Of a DNA stretch of 64,000 nt, positions 16,999 through 24,858 are shown one piece after another. The stretch's first letter is position 1, and every line of letters starts with the position of its first letter. The stretch spans positions 151,974-215,973 of the forward strand of contig JAFSEY010000004.1 in NCBI GenBank assembly GCA_017435485.1. The letters are read 5' to 3'. Position numbers and translations under genes: made by a program. Source of the DNA: Bacilli bacterium. GTDB lineage: Bacteria > Bacillota_I > Bacilli_A > RF39 > UBA660. The notes beneath the pieces were generated by a model. It saw only the letters and a list, made by a program, of their open reading frames with translations, was not told where the DNA came from and searched no databases.

Positions 16999-17998
16999 AA
17001 AAGTTGTAGCATTTGGTGGGGGAACTGGTTTAAGCTGTTTGCTTAAAGGTTTAAAAGGATATCCTTTAGATATAACAGCTGTGGTATCAGTATCTGATGA
17101 TGGTGGTAGCGCAGGAGCTTTAAGAGATGAATTTAATATTTTAGCTGTTGGGGATATTAGAAGAGTACTTGTCGCATTATCAACAAATGAAGGATTAATA
17201 GAAGAATTATTTAATTATCGTTTTGAATCTGCTGGTAATTTAAATAAACATACTGTTGGAAACATTATATTAACAGCTTTAGCAAAAAAACTAGGTTCAA
17301 TTCAAAAAGCGATTGATGCTTTAGATGAAATATTTAATATGAAAGGTAATGTAATGCCTTTTACAGAAGATAATAACTTGAAACTAGTGGCGAAAATGGC
17401 TGATGGACATGTTATTGAAGGAGAACATCATATAACAAGTTATCCATCTAAAATAATGCAAGTAGCTTATAAAGAAGAACCTATAATAAATGAAGCTTTA
17501 TTATATGAAATCAAACAAGCAGATATGATTGTCCTAAGTATGGGAAGTTTATTTACAAGTGTAATTCCTAATTTATTAAGTGAACAAGTTAGAAGAGCGA
17601 TTGATGAAAGTAATGCTAAGATAGTTTATTGTTGTAATATGTTTTCTCAACCGGGAGAAACTGACGATTATAAAGTAAGTGATCATATTAAAACTTTAAA
17701 TCAATATTTAGGTAATCGTAAGGTTGAATATGTCATAGCTAATAGTGGAGAAATAGATTTAGAATTAGCGCATAAATATTCAACTGAAGAACAAAAAGAT
17801 CCGGTTGAATTAGATTATGAAGAAATAGAAAAATTAGGAACTAAAGTAATTGCGGAAGATTTAGCTTATATTAAAGAAGAGAGTACAACTGGAAAAAATG
17901 TTATTAGACATAATTATTTAACATTAGGATTTATATTAAATGCATTATCATTAAATTATGATCATATGTTAAGAAACAGAAAAACGGACAATAAATAA
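16991..17998 (+). CDS. yvcK: YvcK/GlmR family UDP-sugar-binding regulator (CofD-like fold)
   Basis: The protein opens KKVVAFGGGTGLSCLLKGLK and continues SVSDDGGSAGALRDEF, GDIRRVLVAL and NKHTVGNIILTA, all diagnostic of YvcK/GlmR. In Bacillus this protein binds UDP-GlcNAc and balances central carbon flow with wall-precursor synthesis. The usual neighbours rapZ and whiA are not here; instead it follows a hexapeptide protein and a HAD enzyme and precedes the surface-polysaccharide locus. The length of 335 residues is normal. Confidence 0.9.
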   Translation: MNKKVVAFGGGTGLSCLLKGLKGYPLDITAVVSVSDDGGSAGALRDEFNILAVGDIRRVLVALSTNEGLIEELFNYRFESAGNLNKHTVGNIILTALAKKLGSIQKAIDALDEIFNMKGNVMPFTEDNNLKLVAKMADGHVIEGEHHITSYPSKIMQVAYKEEPIINEALLYEIKQADMIVLSMGSLFTSVIPNLLSEQVRRAIDESNAKIVYCCNMFSQPGETDDYKVSDHIKTLNQYLGNRKVEYVIANSGEIDLELAHKYSTEEQKDPVELDYEEIEKLGTKVIAEDLAYIKEESTTGKNVIRHNYLTLGFILNALSLNYDHMLRNRKTDNK

Positions 17999-18014
17999 AT
18001 TGTTCGTTTATTTT
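17982..18014 (+). terminator. Terminator of the yvcK operon
   Basis: AAACGGACAAT (17982-17992) pairs with ATTGTTCGTTT (17999-18009) and is followed by ATTTTG. The hairpin includes the yvcK stop codon. Confidence 0.75.
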
Positions 18015-18091
18015 GTATATATTAAATAACGTTAAAAAGTTCTTCTTTTTTTTGATTCTTTGGGGTATACTATTTGTAAGAGGTAGTTATT

Positions 18092-19138
18092 ATGAATTTA
18101 GAAGTTAATAGTCATAAGTTTTATTTTATATTAATTGTAACTTTTTTTATAAGTTTTATTTTAGTTCCGTTGGCAAGAAAAATTGCTTTTCATGTTAATG
18201 CGGTTGATAAACCAAATCATCGAAGAGTTAATGAAGTGGCTATGCCAACTCAAGGCGGCTTAGCAATATTTGTAACATTTATGATAGGTTTTATGCTATT
18301 TGCCGATATGAATGTGCAAATGATTTCTATTTTGATTGGTGGTTTTATTTTAATATTAACGGGATTTATCGATGGAATAAACTCTATTAAAGCTAGTCAT
18401 AAAATGTTAGCTCAAATAGGTGCAGCAGCAGTTGTAGTTTTTTATGGAAAAATATTTTTAAGTGATATTTCATTTTTGGGTTTAGCATTTACGATTCCTA
18501 GTCCGTTAAATTATATTTTTTCGATAATTTTTATTGTTGGAATTATAAATGCCATAAATTTAATTGATGGACTTGACGGGTTATGTGGTGGGGTATCATC
18601 TATATATTTTGCAACAATAGCAATTATTGCATTTATCTTAAATAGATATGGTGGGCTTGATATAATGCTTGCTTTAATAATGCTAGGTTCTACGTTAGGA
18701 TTCTTATTCCATAATTTTCCACCAGCATCGATATATTTAGGTGATACTGGAAGTATGTTTTTAGGGTATATGATATCTGTTATTTCTTTATTGGGATTTA
18801 AAGTTACAACTTTAACATCTTTAGTTATTCCATTAGTAATATTAGCAATTCCAATATTTGATACATTATTGGCAATATTTAGAAGAATATTAAAAGGTGA
18901 ATCAATTGGAAAACCAGATAAAGAACATTTTCATCATCAGTTATTAAAAATGAAATTTTCAACTAGAACAACGGTCTTAATTATATATGCTGTAAATATT
19001 TTATTCTCAGTTGTATCTGTTTTATATGTAATAGGAGATCCACAGTATGCTATTTTAATTTATGTTTTATTAATGATAATGTTATTATTCCTAGTTTTGA
19101 AAACAGATATTTTGTTTGAACACAAGAAAAATAAGTAA
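18092..19138 (+). CDS. Undecaprenyl-phosphate GlcNAc-1-phosphate transferase (WecA/TagO family)
   Basis: This polytopic membrane enzyme moves a sugar phosphate from a UDP-sugar to undecaprenyl phosphate, starting lipid-linked polymer synthesis. It has about ten hydrophobic helices, the opening RKIAFHVNAVDKPNHRRVN...PTQGG, NAINLIDGLDGLCGG with the catalytic acidic group, YLGDTGSMFLG, and DKEHFHHQLLKMKFS, the histidine-rich loop typical of WecA/TagO rather than MraY. It heads the polysaccharide locus and is the likely committed step. TATACT at 18066-18071 is a plausible -10 box; AAGAGGT at 18079-18085 is the ribosome site. Confidence 0.9.
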   Translation: MNLEVNSHKFYFILIVTFFISFILVPLARKIAFHVNAVDKPNHRRVNEVAMPTQGGLAIFVTFMIGFMLFADMNVQMISILIGGFILILTGFIDGINSIKASHKMLAQIGAAAVVVFYGKIFLSDISFLGLAFTIPSPLNYIFSIIFIVGIINAINLIDGLDGLCGGVSSIYFATIAIIAFILNRYGGLDIMLALIMLGSTLGFLFHNFPPASIYLGDTGSMFLGYMISVISLLGFKVTTLTSLVIPLVILAIPIFDTLLAIFRRILKGESIGKPDKEHFHHQLLKMKFSTRTTVLIIYAVNILFSVVSVLYVIGDPQYAILIYVLLMIMLLFLVLKTDILFEHKKNK

Positions 19139-19142
19139 TTTT

Positions 19143-19204
19143 ACTATTTAAAGGTATAAATAGAAAGGTATATTCACCAAAAATGCTTTTAAATAGTTTT
19201 TTTT
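19143..19204 (+). terminator. Long-loop terminator or attenuator before the polysaccharide operon
   Basis: ACTATTTAAA (19143-19152) pairs with TTTAAATAGT (19188-19197) and is followed by eight T. The 35-base loop holds GGTATATTCACC, which can form its own small stem. The unusual loop leaves room for a regulated alternative fold, but a plain terminator is equally possible. Confidence 0.6.
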
Positions 19205-19240
19205 AGTGGTAAAATGAATATGAAGTAAGGATGTGATTTT

Positions 19241-20461
19241 ATTAGAATTTTGTTTATAACTTCAGATTATTCAAAACCAGAAAAAGGTTCTAATATATAT
19301 ACGGATTTAGCTGAAGCATTAAAAAACAATAACCATGATATAAAAGTTGTGGTTACAGAAGAAAAAAAGAAAATAGATCAAACTACGTTATTTACAGAAA
19401 ATAATATACCGGTATTAAGAGTTAAAACTGGTAATTTATATGAAGTGAGTTTTGTAGAAAAAGCATTAACTTTTTTAACTTTGAGTAGATCGTTAAAAAA
19501 AGGAATTGAAAAGTTTTTTGATAACGAAAAATTTGATTTAGTATTATTTCAATCTCCGCCACTTACAATGTGTAGTGTGGTTAAATGGGCGATGAAAAAG
19601 TATAAATGTCCATCATATTTAATGATGAAAGATATTTTTCCTCAAAATGGTGTAGATATAGGACTTTATAGTAAAAAAAGCCCAATATATAAATATTTTA
19701 GATATCGTGAAAAAGGGTTGTATAAAATTAGTTCTAAAATTGGTTGTATGTCTGAAGGAAATATCAATTATTTGTTGGAACATAATAAATTTTTAGATAA
19801 AGATAAGTTAGAAATTTTTCCGAATACTGTAAAAATTACTAATCAATCTAAAGTTAGTAAAACTAAAAGAAAAAAGATAAGAGCAAAATATGGTTTAAAT
19901 GAAGACGATGTTGTAGCTATTTATGGTGGAAATTTTGGAAGACCACAAGGTTTAGATTTTTTACTTGATGTTCTAAGGGCATATAAAAATAAAAAGAATG
20001 TAAAATTTATCTTAATTGGACGAGGAACAGAAAAAGCTAAAATATTTAATGAAGTAAATAATAATGGGTATAAAAATGTCTTAACTTATGATTTTATGCC
20101 TCGTGATGATTACGAAGCCTTAACTAGAGTTTGTGATATTGGATTAATTTTTTTAGATAAAAGGTTTACTATTCCAAATTATCCATCAAAAACACTATCT
20201 TATTTTGAATGTTCACTTCCGATAATGGCAGCTATAGATAAAAATACTGATTATAGCAAACTATTGGAAGATGTTAATTGTGGGTTTTGGGTGGAAAATG
20301 GTGATATAAAATCATTTAAAAATAAATTTAATCAATTATTAAAAGATAAAAAGTTGCGCAGCACTATGGGCGATAATGGTCATCAACATTTAGTTAATGA
20401 ATGGAATGTTGAAAAATCAGTAAAAATAATAGAAAGATATTTAGGTGAGAAAAATGTTTAA
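19241..20461 (+). CDS. Glycosyltransferase family 4, WbuB-like
   Basis: A GT-B glycosyltransferase with RILFITSDYSKPEKGSN at the start, a nucleotide-sugar domain with VAIYGGNFGRPQGLDFLLD, FILIGRGTEKAK, MPRDDYEAL, and YPSKTLSYFECSLPIMAAID near the donor site. This is the arrangement of WbuB-like enzymes that act with CapE/CapF/CapG pathways, commonly as the L-FucNAc transferase. The start is odd: no ATG, GTG or TTG lies at the expected distance from AAGGA (19227-19231). The codon at the right place is ATT (19241), which restores the usual R-I-L-F-I-T opening; a TTG at 19250 is 18 bases away and would remove it. Confidence 0.82.
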   Translation: MRILFITSDYSKPEKGSNIYTDLAEALKNNNHDIKVVVTEEKKKIDQTTLFTENNIPVLRVKTGNLYEVSFVEKALTFLTLSRSLKKGIEKFFDNEKFDLVLFQSPPLTMCSVVKWAMKKYKCPSYLMMKDIFPQNGVDIGLYSKKSPIYKYFRYREKGLYKISSKIGCMSEGNINYLLEHNKFLDKDKLEIFPNTVKITNQSKVSKTKRKKIRAKYGLNEDDVVAIYGGNFGRPQGLDFLLDVLRAYKNKKNVKFILIGRGTEKAKIFNEVNNNGYKNVLTYDFMPRDDYEALTRVCDIGLIFLDKRFTIPNYPSKTLSYFECSLPIMAAIDKNTDYSKLLEDVNCGFWVENGDIKSFKNKFNQLLKDKKLRSTMGDNGHQHLVNEWNVEKSVKIIERYLGEKNV

Positions 20462-21449
20462 AGATAAAGTATTATTAATAACAGGAGGTACAGGTTCGTT
20501 TGGGAATGCTGTATTAAATAGATTTTTAGATTCAGATTTAAAAGAAATTAGAATTTTTTCAAGAGATGAAAAAAAACAAGAAGATATGCGTATTAAATAT
20601 AAAAATGATAAAATCAAATTTTATATTGGCGATGTTAGAGATTATAGAAGTATAGATGATGCTATGGATGGTGTAGATTATATTTTCCATGCAGCAGCAT
20701 TAAAGCAAGTTCCTTCATGTGAATTTTTTCCGGTTCAGGCTGTAAAGACGAATGTTTTGGGAACAGAAAATGTTTTAGAAGCAGCTATTAACCATGGGGT
20801 AAAAAAGGTAATTGTTTTAAGTACAGATAAAGCTGCATATCCAATTAATGCTATGGGTATGAGTAAGGCGATGATGGAAAAAGTTGCTGTAGCTAAAGGT
20901 AGAGATTTACCAGAAGGGAAAACAGTTATTTGTCGTACTAGATATGGTAATGTTATGGCTAGCCGTGGTTCAGTTATTCCTCTATTCTGTGATCAAATTG
21001 CTGAAGGAAAACCACTTACAATTACAAATCCAGAAATGACTAGATTTATGATGACTCTAGAAGATGCTGTAGATTTAGTTGTTTATGCATTTGAACATGG
21101 AGAACAAGGCGATTTGTTTGTTCAAAAAGCACCAGCAGCAACTATTGATGTATTAGCACAAGCTGTAAAAGAATTAAAAAATAGCGATGTGCCTATAAAT
21201 TGTATTGGAACAAGACACGGTGAAAAGTTATATGAAGTATTAGTTACTAAAGAAGAAATGGTAAATGCTATTGATATGGGTGACTATTATAGAGTTCCTG
21301 CTGATAATAGAAATTTAAATTATCAAAAATATACTAATGAAGGTAATGCTGATTTAAATGATATAGAAGAATATAATTCACATAATACTAATAGATTAGA
21401 TGTTGAAGGAATGAAAACTTTATTAAAAAAATTAGATTTATTTAAATAA
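20454..21449 (+). CDS. capE: UDP-N-acetylglucosamine 4,6-dehydratase/5-epimerase, CapE-like
   Basis: This SDR enzyme converts UDP-GlcNAc to the 4-keto-6-deoxy sugar on the way to UDP-L-FucNAc. NAD binding is by LLITGGTGSFGNAV. The active site reads LSTDKAAYPINAMGMSKAMM, where the usual SDR tyrosine is replaced by methionine before the lysine, as known for CapE. HAAALKQVPSCEFFP and TRYGNVMASRGSVIPLF are family blocks. An in-frame GTG at 20445 exists, but the AGGTGAG there is the ribosome site for ATG 20454. It overlaps the preceding glycosyltransferase by 8 bases. Confidence 0.9.
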   Translation: MFKDKVLLITGGTGSFGNAVLNRFLDSDLKEIRIFSRDEKKQEDMRIKYKNDKIKFYIGDVRDYRSIDDAMDGVDYIFHAAALKQVPSCEFFPVQAVKTNVLGTENVLEAAINHGVKKVIVLSTDKAAYPINAMGMSKAMMEKVAVAKGRDLPEGKTVICRTRYGNVMASRGSVIPLFCDQIAEGKPLTITNPEMTRFMMTLEDAVDLVVYAFEHGEQGDLFVQKAPAATIDVLAQAVKELKNSDVPINCIGTRHGEKLYEVLVTKEEMVNAIDMGDYYRVPADNRNLNYQKYTNEGNADLNDIEEYNSHNTNRLDVEGMKTLLKKLDLFK

Positions 21450-21460
21450 TAGAGGTGCAC

Positions 21461-22564
21461 ATGAAAGTATTAATAACAGGAAGTAAAGGATTTATAGGAA
21501 AAAATTTAGTATCACATTTACAAGAGCAAGAAAATATTGAAATTATTTCTTTTGATGTAGAAGATAATTTTGAAAAAATAGAAGAAAATATTGATTCAAT
21601 TGATTTTATTTTTCATCTTGCTGGTGTAAATAGACCGCAAAATCCAGAAGAATTTTATACTGGAAACAGCGATCTTACTAAAAAAATTGTTGATTTAATA
21701 AAAGATAAAAACATACCTTTTTTAGTTACTTCAAGTATCCAAGCAGTTCGCGATAATGATTACGGTAAAAGTAAAAAGATTGCTGAAGACTATATAATTA
21801 ACAATTTAGAAAATTATTATGTTTATCGATTACATAATGTTTTTGGTAAGTGGTGTAAACCAAACTATAACTCCGTAATAGCTACTTTTTGTTATAATAT
21901 TGCTCATGATTTAGATATTACTGTTAATGATCCAAGTGCGGAATTAGAACTTATATATATTGATGATATTATTTATGAATTTATTAGGGTTTTAAAGGGA
22001 ATTGACCCAGACGAAAAACAAGATAATTATTGTTATATAAACCCAAGATATAAAGTCACATTAGACTATATAACTAAAAAAATATATGAATTTAAAGATA
22101 GTATGAATTCAATATATGTTCCAAATACTGGAAATGACTTTATCAAAAAGCTGTATGCAACATACGTAAGTTATGTTGATACTGATAAAACATTTGTTAA
22201 AGCTGTAAAAAATGTAGATGAACGTGGAGCATTTATAGAATTAATGCGTACATATGAGTGTGGACAATTTTCAGTATCATTTAGTAAACCGGGAATTGTA
22301 AGAGGAAACCACTATCACCATACTAAAATGGAAAGATTTATTGTTATTAAAGGTAAAGCCAAAATTAGTTTTAGTAGTGTAATTAATAATGATAAATATT
22401 CATTTATAGTAGATGATAGTGAAATTAAAATTGTTACAATTCCAGTAGGGTATACTCATAATATTGAAAATATTGGTGATGATGAAATGATTCTAGCTAT
22501 ATGGTGTAATGAATTATTTGATAAAGAACATCCAGATACTTATTTTAAGAGAGTGGAAGAATAA
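21461..22564 (+). CDS. capF: CapF-like bifunctional epimerase/reductase with cupin domain
   Basis: The N-terminal SDR domain (ITGSKGFIGKNLV, FHLAGVNRPQNPEEFY) reduces the 4-keto sugar. The C-terminal cupin (about residues 245-365), with RGNHYHHTKMERFIVIKGKA, holds the metal used for C3 epimerisation. This two-domain order is CapF/WbjC: it acts after CapE. About 367 residues is normal. The in-frame GTG at 21455 is part of AGAGGTG, the ribosome site of ATG 21461. A terminator follows directly. Confidence 0.9.
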   Translation: MKVLITGSKGFIGKNLVSHLQEQENIEIISFDVEDNFEKIEENIDSIDFIFHLAGVNRPQNPEEFYTGNSDLTKKIVDLIKDKNIPFLVTSSIQAVRDNDYGKSKKIAEDYIINNLENYYVYRLHNVFGKWCKPNYNSVIATFCYNIAHDLDITVNDPSAELELIYIDDIIYEFIRVLKGIDPDEKQDNYCYINPRYKVTLDYITKKIYEFKDSMNSIYVPNTGNDFIKKLYATYVSYVDTDKTFVKAVKNVDERGAFIELMRTYECGQFSVSFSKPGIVRGNHYHHTKMERFIVIKGKAKISFSSVINNDKYSFIVDDSEIKIVTIPVGYTHNIENIGDDEMILAIWCNELFDKEHPDTYFKRVEE

Positions 22565-22571
22565 AGTTCAA

Positions 22572-22606
22572 AGTAACTAATAATTTTGATATTAGTTGCT
22601 TTTTTA
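22572..22606 (+). terminator. Terminator between capF and the 2-epimerase
   Basis: AGTAACTAAT (22572-22581) pairs with ATTAGTTGCT (22591-22600), with one mismatch, followed by TTTTT. A TATAAT at 22673-22678 could restart transcription for the next gene. Confidence 0.75.
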
Positions 22607-22712
22607 TTAGAATTTATTAACAAAAAAGCCAGTTTCTTTATAAAAATAATATTTTTTATAATATTTATATGATATAATTATTTTAGAATGTTTTTATAGT
22701 TAGGTGGTAATA

Positions 22713-23837
22713 ATGAATAAATTAAAAGTTATGGTTGTAGTAGGTACTAGACCAGAAATTATTAGATTATCAGAAGTTCTTAAAGCAGTTGATAAATATT
22801 TTGAATTAATTTTAGTTCATACTGGACAAAATTATGATTATACTTTAAATCAAGTGTTTTTTGAAGAGTTTGGATTAAAAGAACCTGATTATTATTTGGA
22901 TTCTCCAGGTAAACACCTAGGTGAAACCGTTGGAAATATTATTTCAAAAAGTTATGAAGTTATAAGAGAAGTTAAACCGGATGCTTTACTTGTATTAGGT
23001 GATACAAATAGTTGTTTGGCTGCTTATTCCGCTAAAAGATTAAAAGTACCTATTTTCCATATGGAAGCTGGTAATAGATGCTTTGATTTTAATGTTCCAG
23101 AAGAAATCAATAGAAGAGTAGTGGACCATGTAAGTGATGTTAATTTGGCTTATACAGAAAATGCCAGAAGATATTTAATTAATGAAGGAATTAAAAATGA
23201 TTTTCTTTATGTTACTGGATCGCCAATGGCTGAAGTCCTTATGAAGAATATGGAAAATATTAATAAATCTAATATTTTGGAAAAATTAAGTTTAAAAGAA
23301 AAAGACTATTTTGTAGTAAGTGCACATAGAGAAGAGAACATTGACATAGATAAAAACTTTGAAAAACTTGTTAATAGTTTAAATAAAGTTGCAGAAACTT
23401 ATGGTAAGAAAATTATTTTCTCGACACATCCAAGAACAGCAAAACGGATCAAAGAAAAAGGCGTTAAGTTTAATGATTTAATTATTAATATGGAACCTAT
23501 GGGATTCTTTGATTATGTTAATTTACAAAAAAATGCCTTCTGTGTTTTATCTGATAGTGGAACTATTCCAGAAGAAAGTGCTGTATTAAATTTCCCGGGT
23601 ATTACTTTAAGAAATAGTACAGAACGACCTGAATCGTTAGATGCAGGAAGTATGGTTCTAGGTGGAATAAATGAAAGAGATGTATTAAATGCTATAGAAA
23701 TAGCAGTTAATTCTCATGTGGATGGAAGAGAAAATCCAGTAAAAGATTATAAAGATACTAATGTGTCTTTAAAAGTAGTTAATATTATTCAAAGCTACTA
23801 TAATATAATCAATGAAAGAACTTGGAAGAAAAATTAA
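22713..23837 (+). CDS. capG: Non-hydrolysing UDP-sugar 2-epimerase, CapG/WecB type
   Basis: The GT-B fold epimerase has VVVGTRPEIIRLSEVLKAV, LVHTGQNYDYTLNQVFFEEF, LVLGDTNSCLAAY, IPVFHMEAGNR-like and SDSGTIPEESAVLN blocks. After CapE and CapF the last step to UDP-L-FucNAc is this C2 epimerisation, so CapG/WbjD is the preferred reading; WecB (UDP-ManNAc) is the alternative on sequence alone. An in-frame GTG at 22704 is inside TAGGTGG, the ribosome site of the ATG at 22713. A terminator upstream means it may be expressed separately from capEF. Confidence 0.85.
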   Translation: MNKLKVMVVVGTRPEIIRLSEVLKAVDKYFELILVHTGQNYDYTLNQVFFEEFGLKEPDYYLDSPGKHLGETVGNIISKSYEVIREVKPDALLVLGDTNSCLAAYSAKRLKVPIFHMEAGNRCFDFNVPEEINRRVVDHVSDVNLAYTENARRYLINEGIKNDFLYVTGSPMAEVLMKNMENINKSNILEKLSLKEKDYFVVSAHREENIDIDKNFEKLVNSLNKVAETYGKKIIFSTHPRTAKRIKEKGVKFNDLIINMEPMGFFDYVNLQKNAFCVLSDSGTIPEESAVLNFPGITLRNSTERPESLDAGSMVLGGINERDVLNAIEIAVNSHVDGRENPVKDYKDTNVSLKVVNIIQSYYNIINERTWKKN

Positions 23838-23886
23838 TACTTTATATATTTAATATTTATTGATAGCAATAGGAGTTGTATAAGTA

Positions 23887-24858
23887 ATGACAAAAATAAG
23901 TGTAATTTCTCCAGTATATAATGGCCAAAAATACATTAAAAATTTTATTAAATCTTTAAAAAATCAAACATTTATGGATTTTGAATTATTATTGATTAAT
24001 GATGGCTCTACGGATAATACTTATGAAATAGCAAATCAAGAATTAAAAAAAAGTCAATTAAAATATAAAATAATTAATAAGAAAAACGGAGGACAGTCAT
24101 CAGCTAGAAATTTAGGGATAGAAAAGGCAAAAGGAGAATATATAGTTCTATTAGACTCTGATGATACAATTCAAAAGAAATATTTGGAAAATATGTATCA
24201 AATGGCATTGAAGTTCGATTGTAGTGTAGTAATTTGTGATCTTAATAGGGTAGATGATAGTAATATTTTTGAAGAATCCAATGACGATTTAAAATATGAT
24301 TTAAAAACTGGTAAAGAGTTTATGGTGGATTTTATAAAACATTATATTGAGATCGGGCCTTGTTCTTTGATGATAAGTAATGAATTTATTAAAGAAATCT
24401 CTCTGCGTTTTAATGAAAAATCTAGATACAGTGAAGAACATATTTTTATTTGTCATTTATTACATGAAGCTAAGAATGTAGTTCATTTAAAACAAAAACT
24501 TTATAATTATTGTTTAAGATCTGGTTCAGTTAGCACTGGAGCGTCGGTTGATAAAATTTTAAATGGTTATAATGAAATAATTAATTCAAATATAAAATAT
24601 AAAAAATGTAATTGTAAGTATTGTAAAGAATATAATAAATTTGCTATGCCTAGATGGATATTAGCAACAGCAAGGTTTTCTTCAAAAAATATGAGTTATA
24701 AATATTACAAAGAATTAATGTTAAAATTAGAATATAAAAGTAATTTGAAAAAATTGTATGATTTTCCAAGCTTTATAATAAGAATATCTTCAAAATTGTT
24801 AAACTTTAATCTTTTTATTGCTTATATTTTTTTTAGATTATGGGGTGGCAATAAATGA
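23887..24858 (+). CDS. Glycosyltransferase family 2
   Basis: A GT-A enzyme with ISVISPVYNGQKYIKNFIKS, LINDGSTDNTYEIA, NGGQSSARNLGIEKAKG and the DxD metal site LDSDDT. The opening is classic family 2. The remaining 200 residues contain few recognisable features apart from hydrophobic residues at the C-terminus (FNLFIAYIFFRLWGG), probably membrane association. The added sugar is unknown. The gene overlaps the next by 4 bases. The start ATG is weakly served by AGGAG 11-15 bases upstream. Confidence 0.87.
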   Translation: MTKISVISPVYNGQKYIKNFIKSLKNQTFMDFELLLINDGSTDNTYEIANQELKKSQLKYKIINKKNGGQSSARNLGIEKAKGEYIVLLDSDDTIQKKYLENMYQMALKFDCSVVICDLNRVDDSNIFEESNDDLKYDLKTGKEFMVDFIKHYIEIGPCSLMISNEFIKEISLRFNEKSRYSEEHIFICHLLHEAKNVVHLKQKLYNYCLRSGSVSTGASVDKILNGYNEIINSNIKYKKCNCKYCKEYNKFAMPRWILATARFSSKNMSYKYYKELMLKLEYKSNLKKLYDFPSFIIRISSKLLNFNLFIAYIFFRLWGGNK

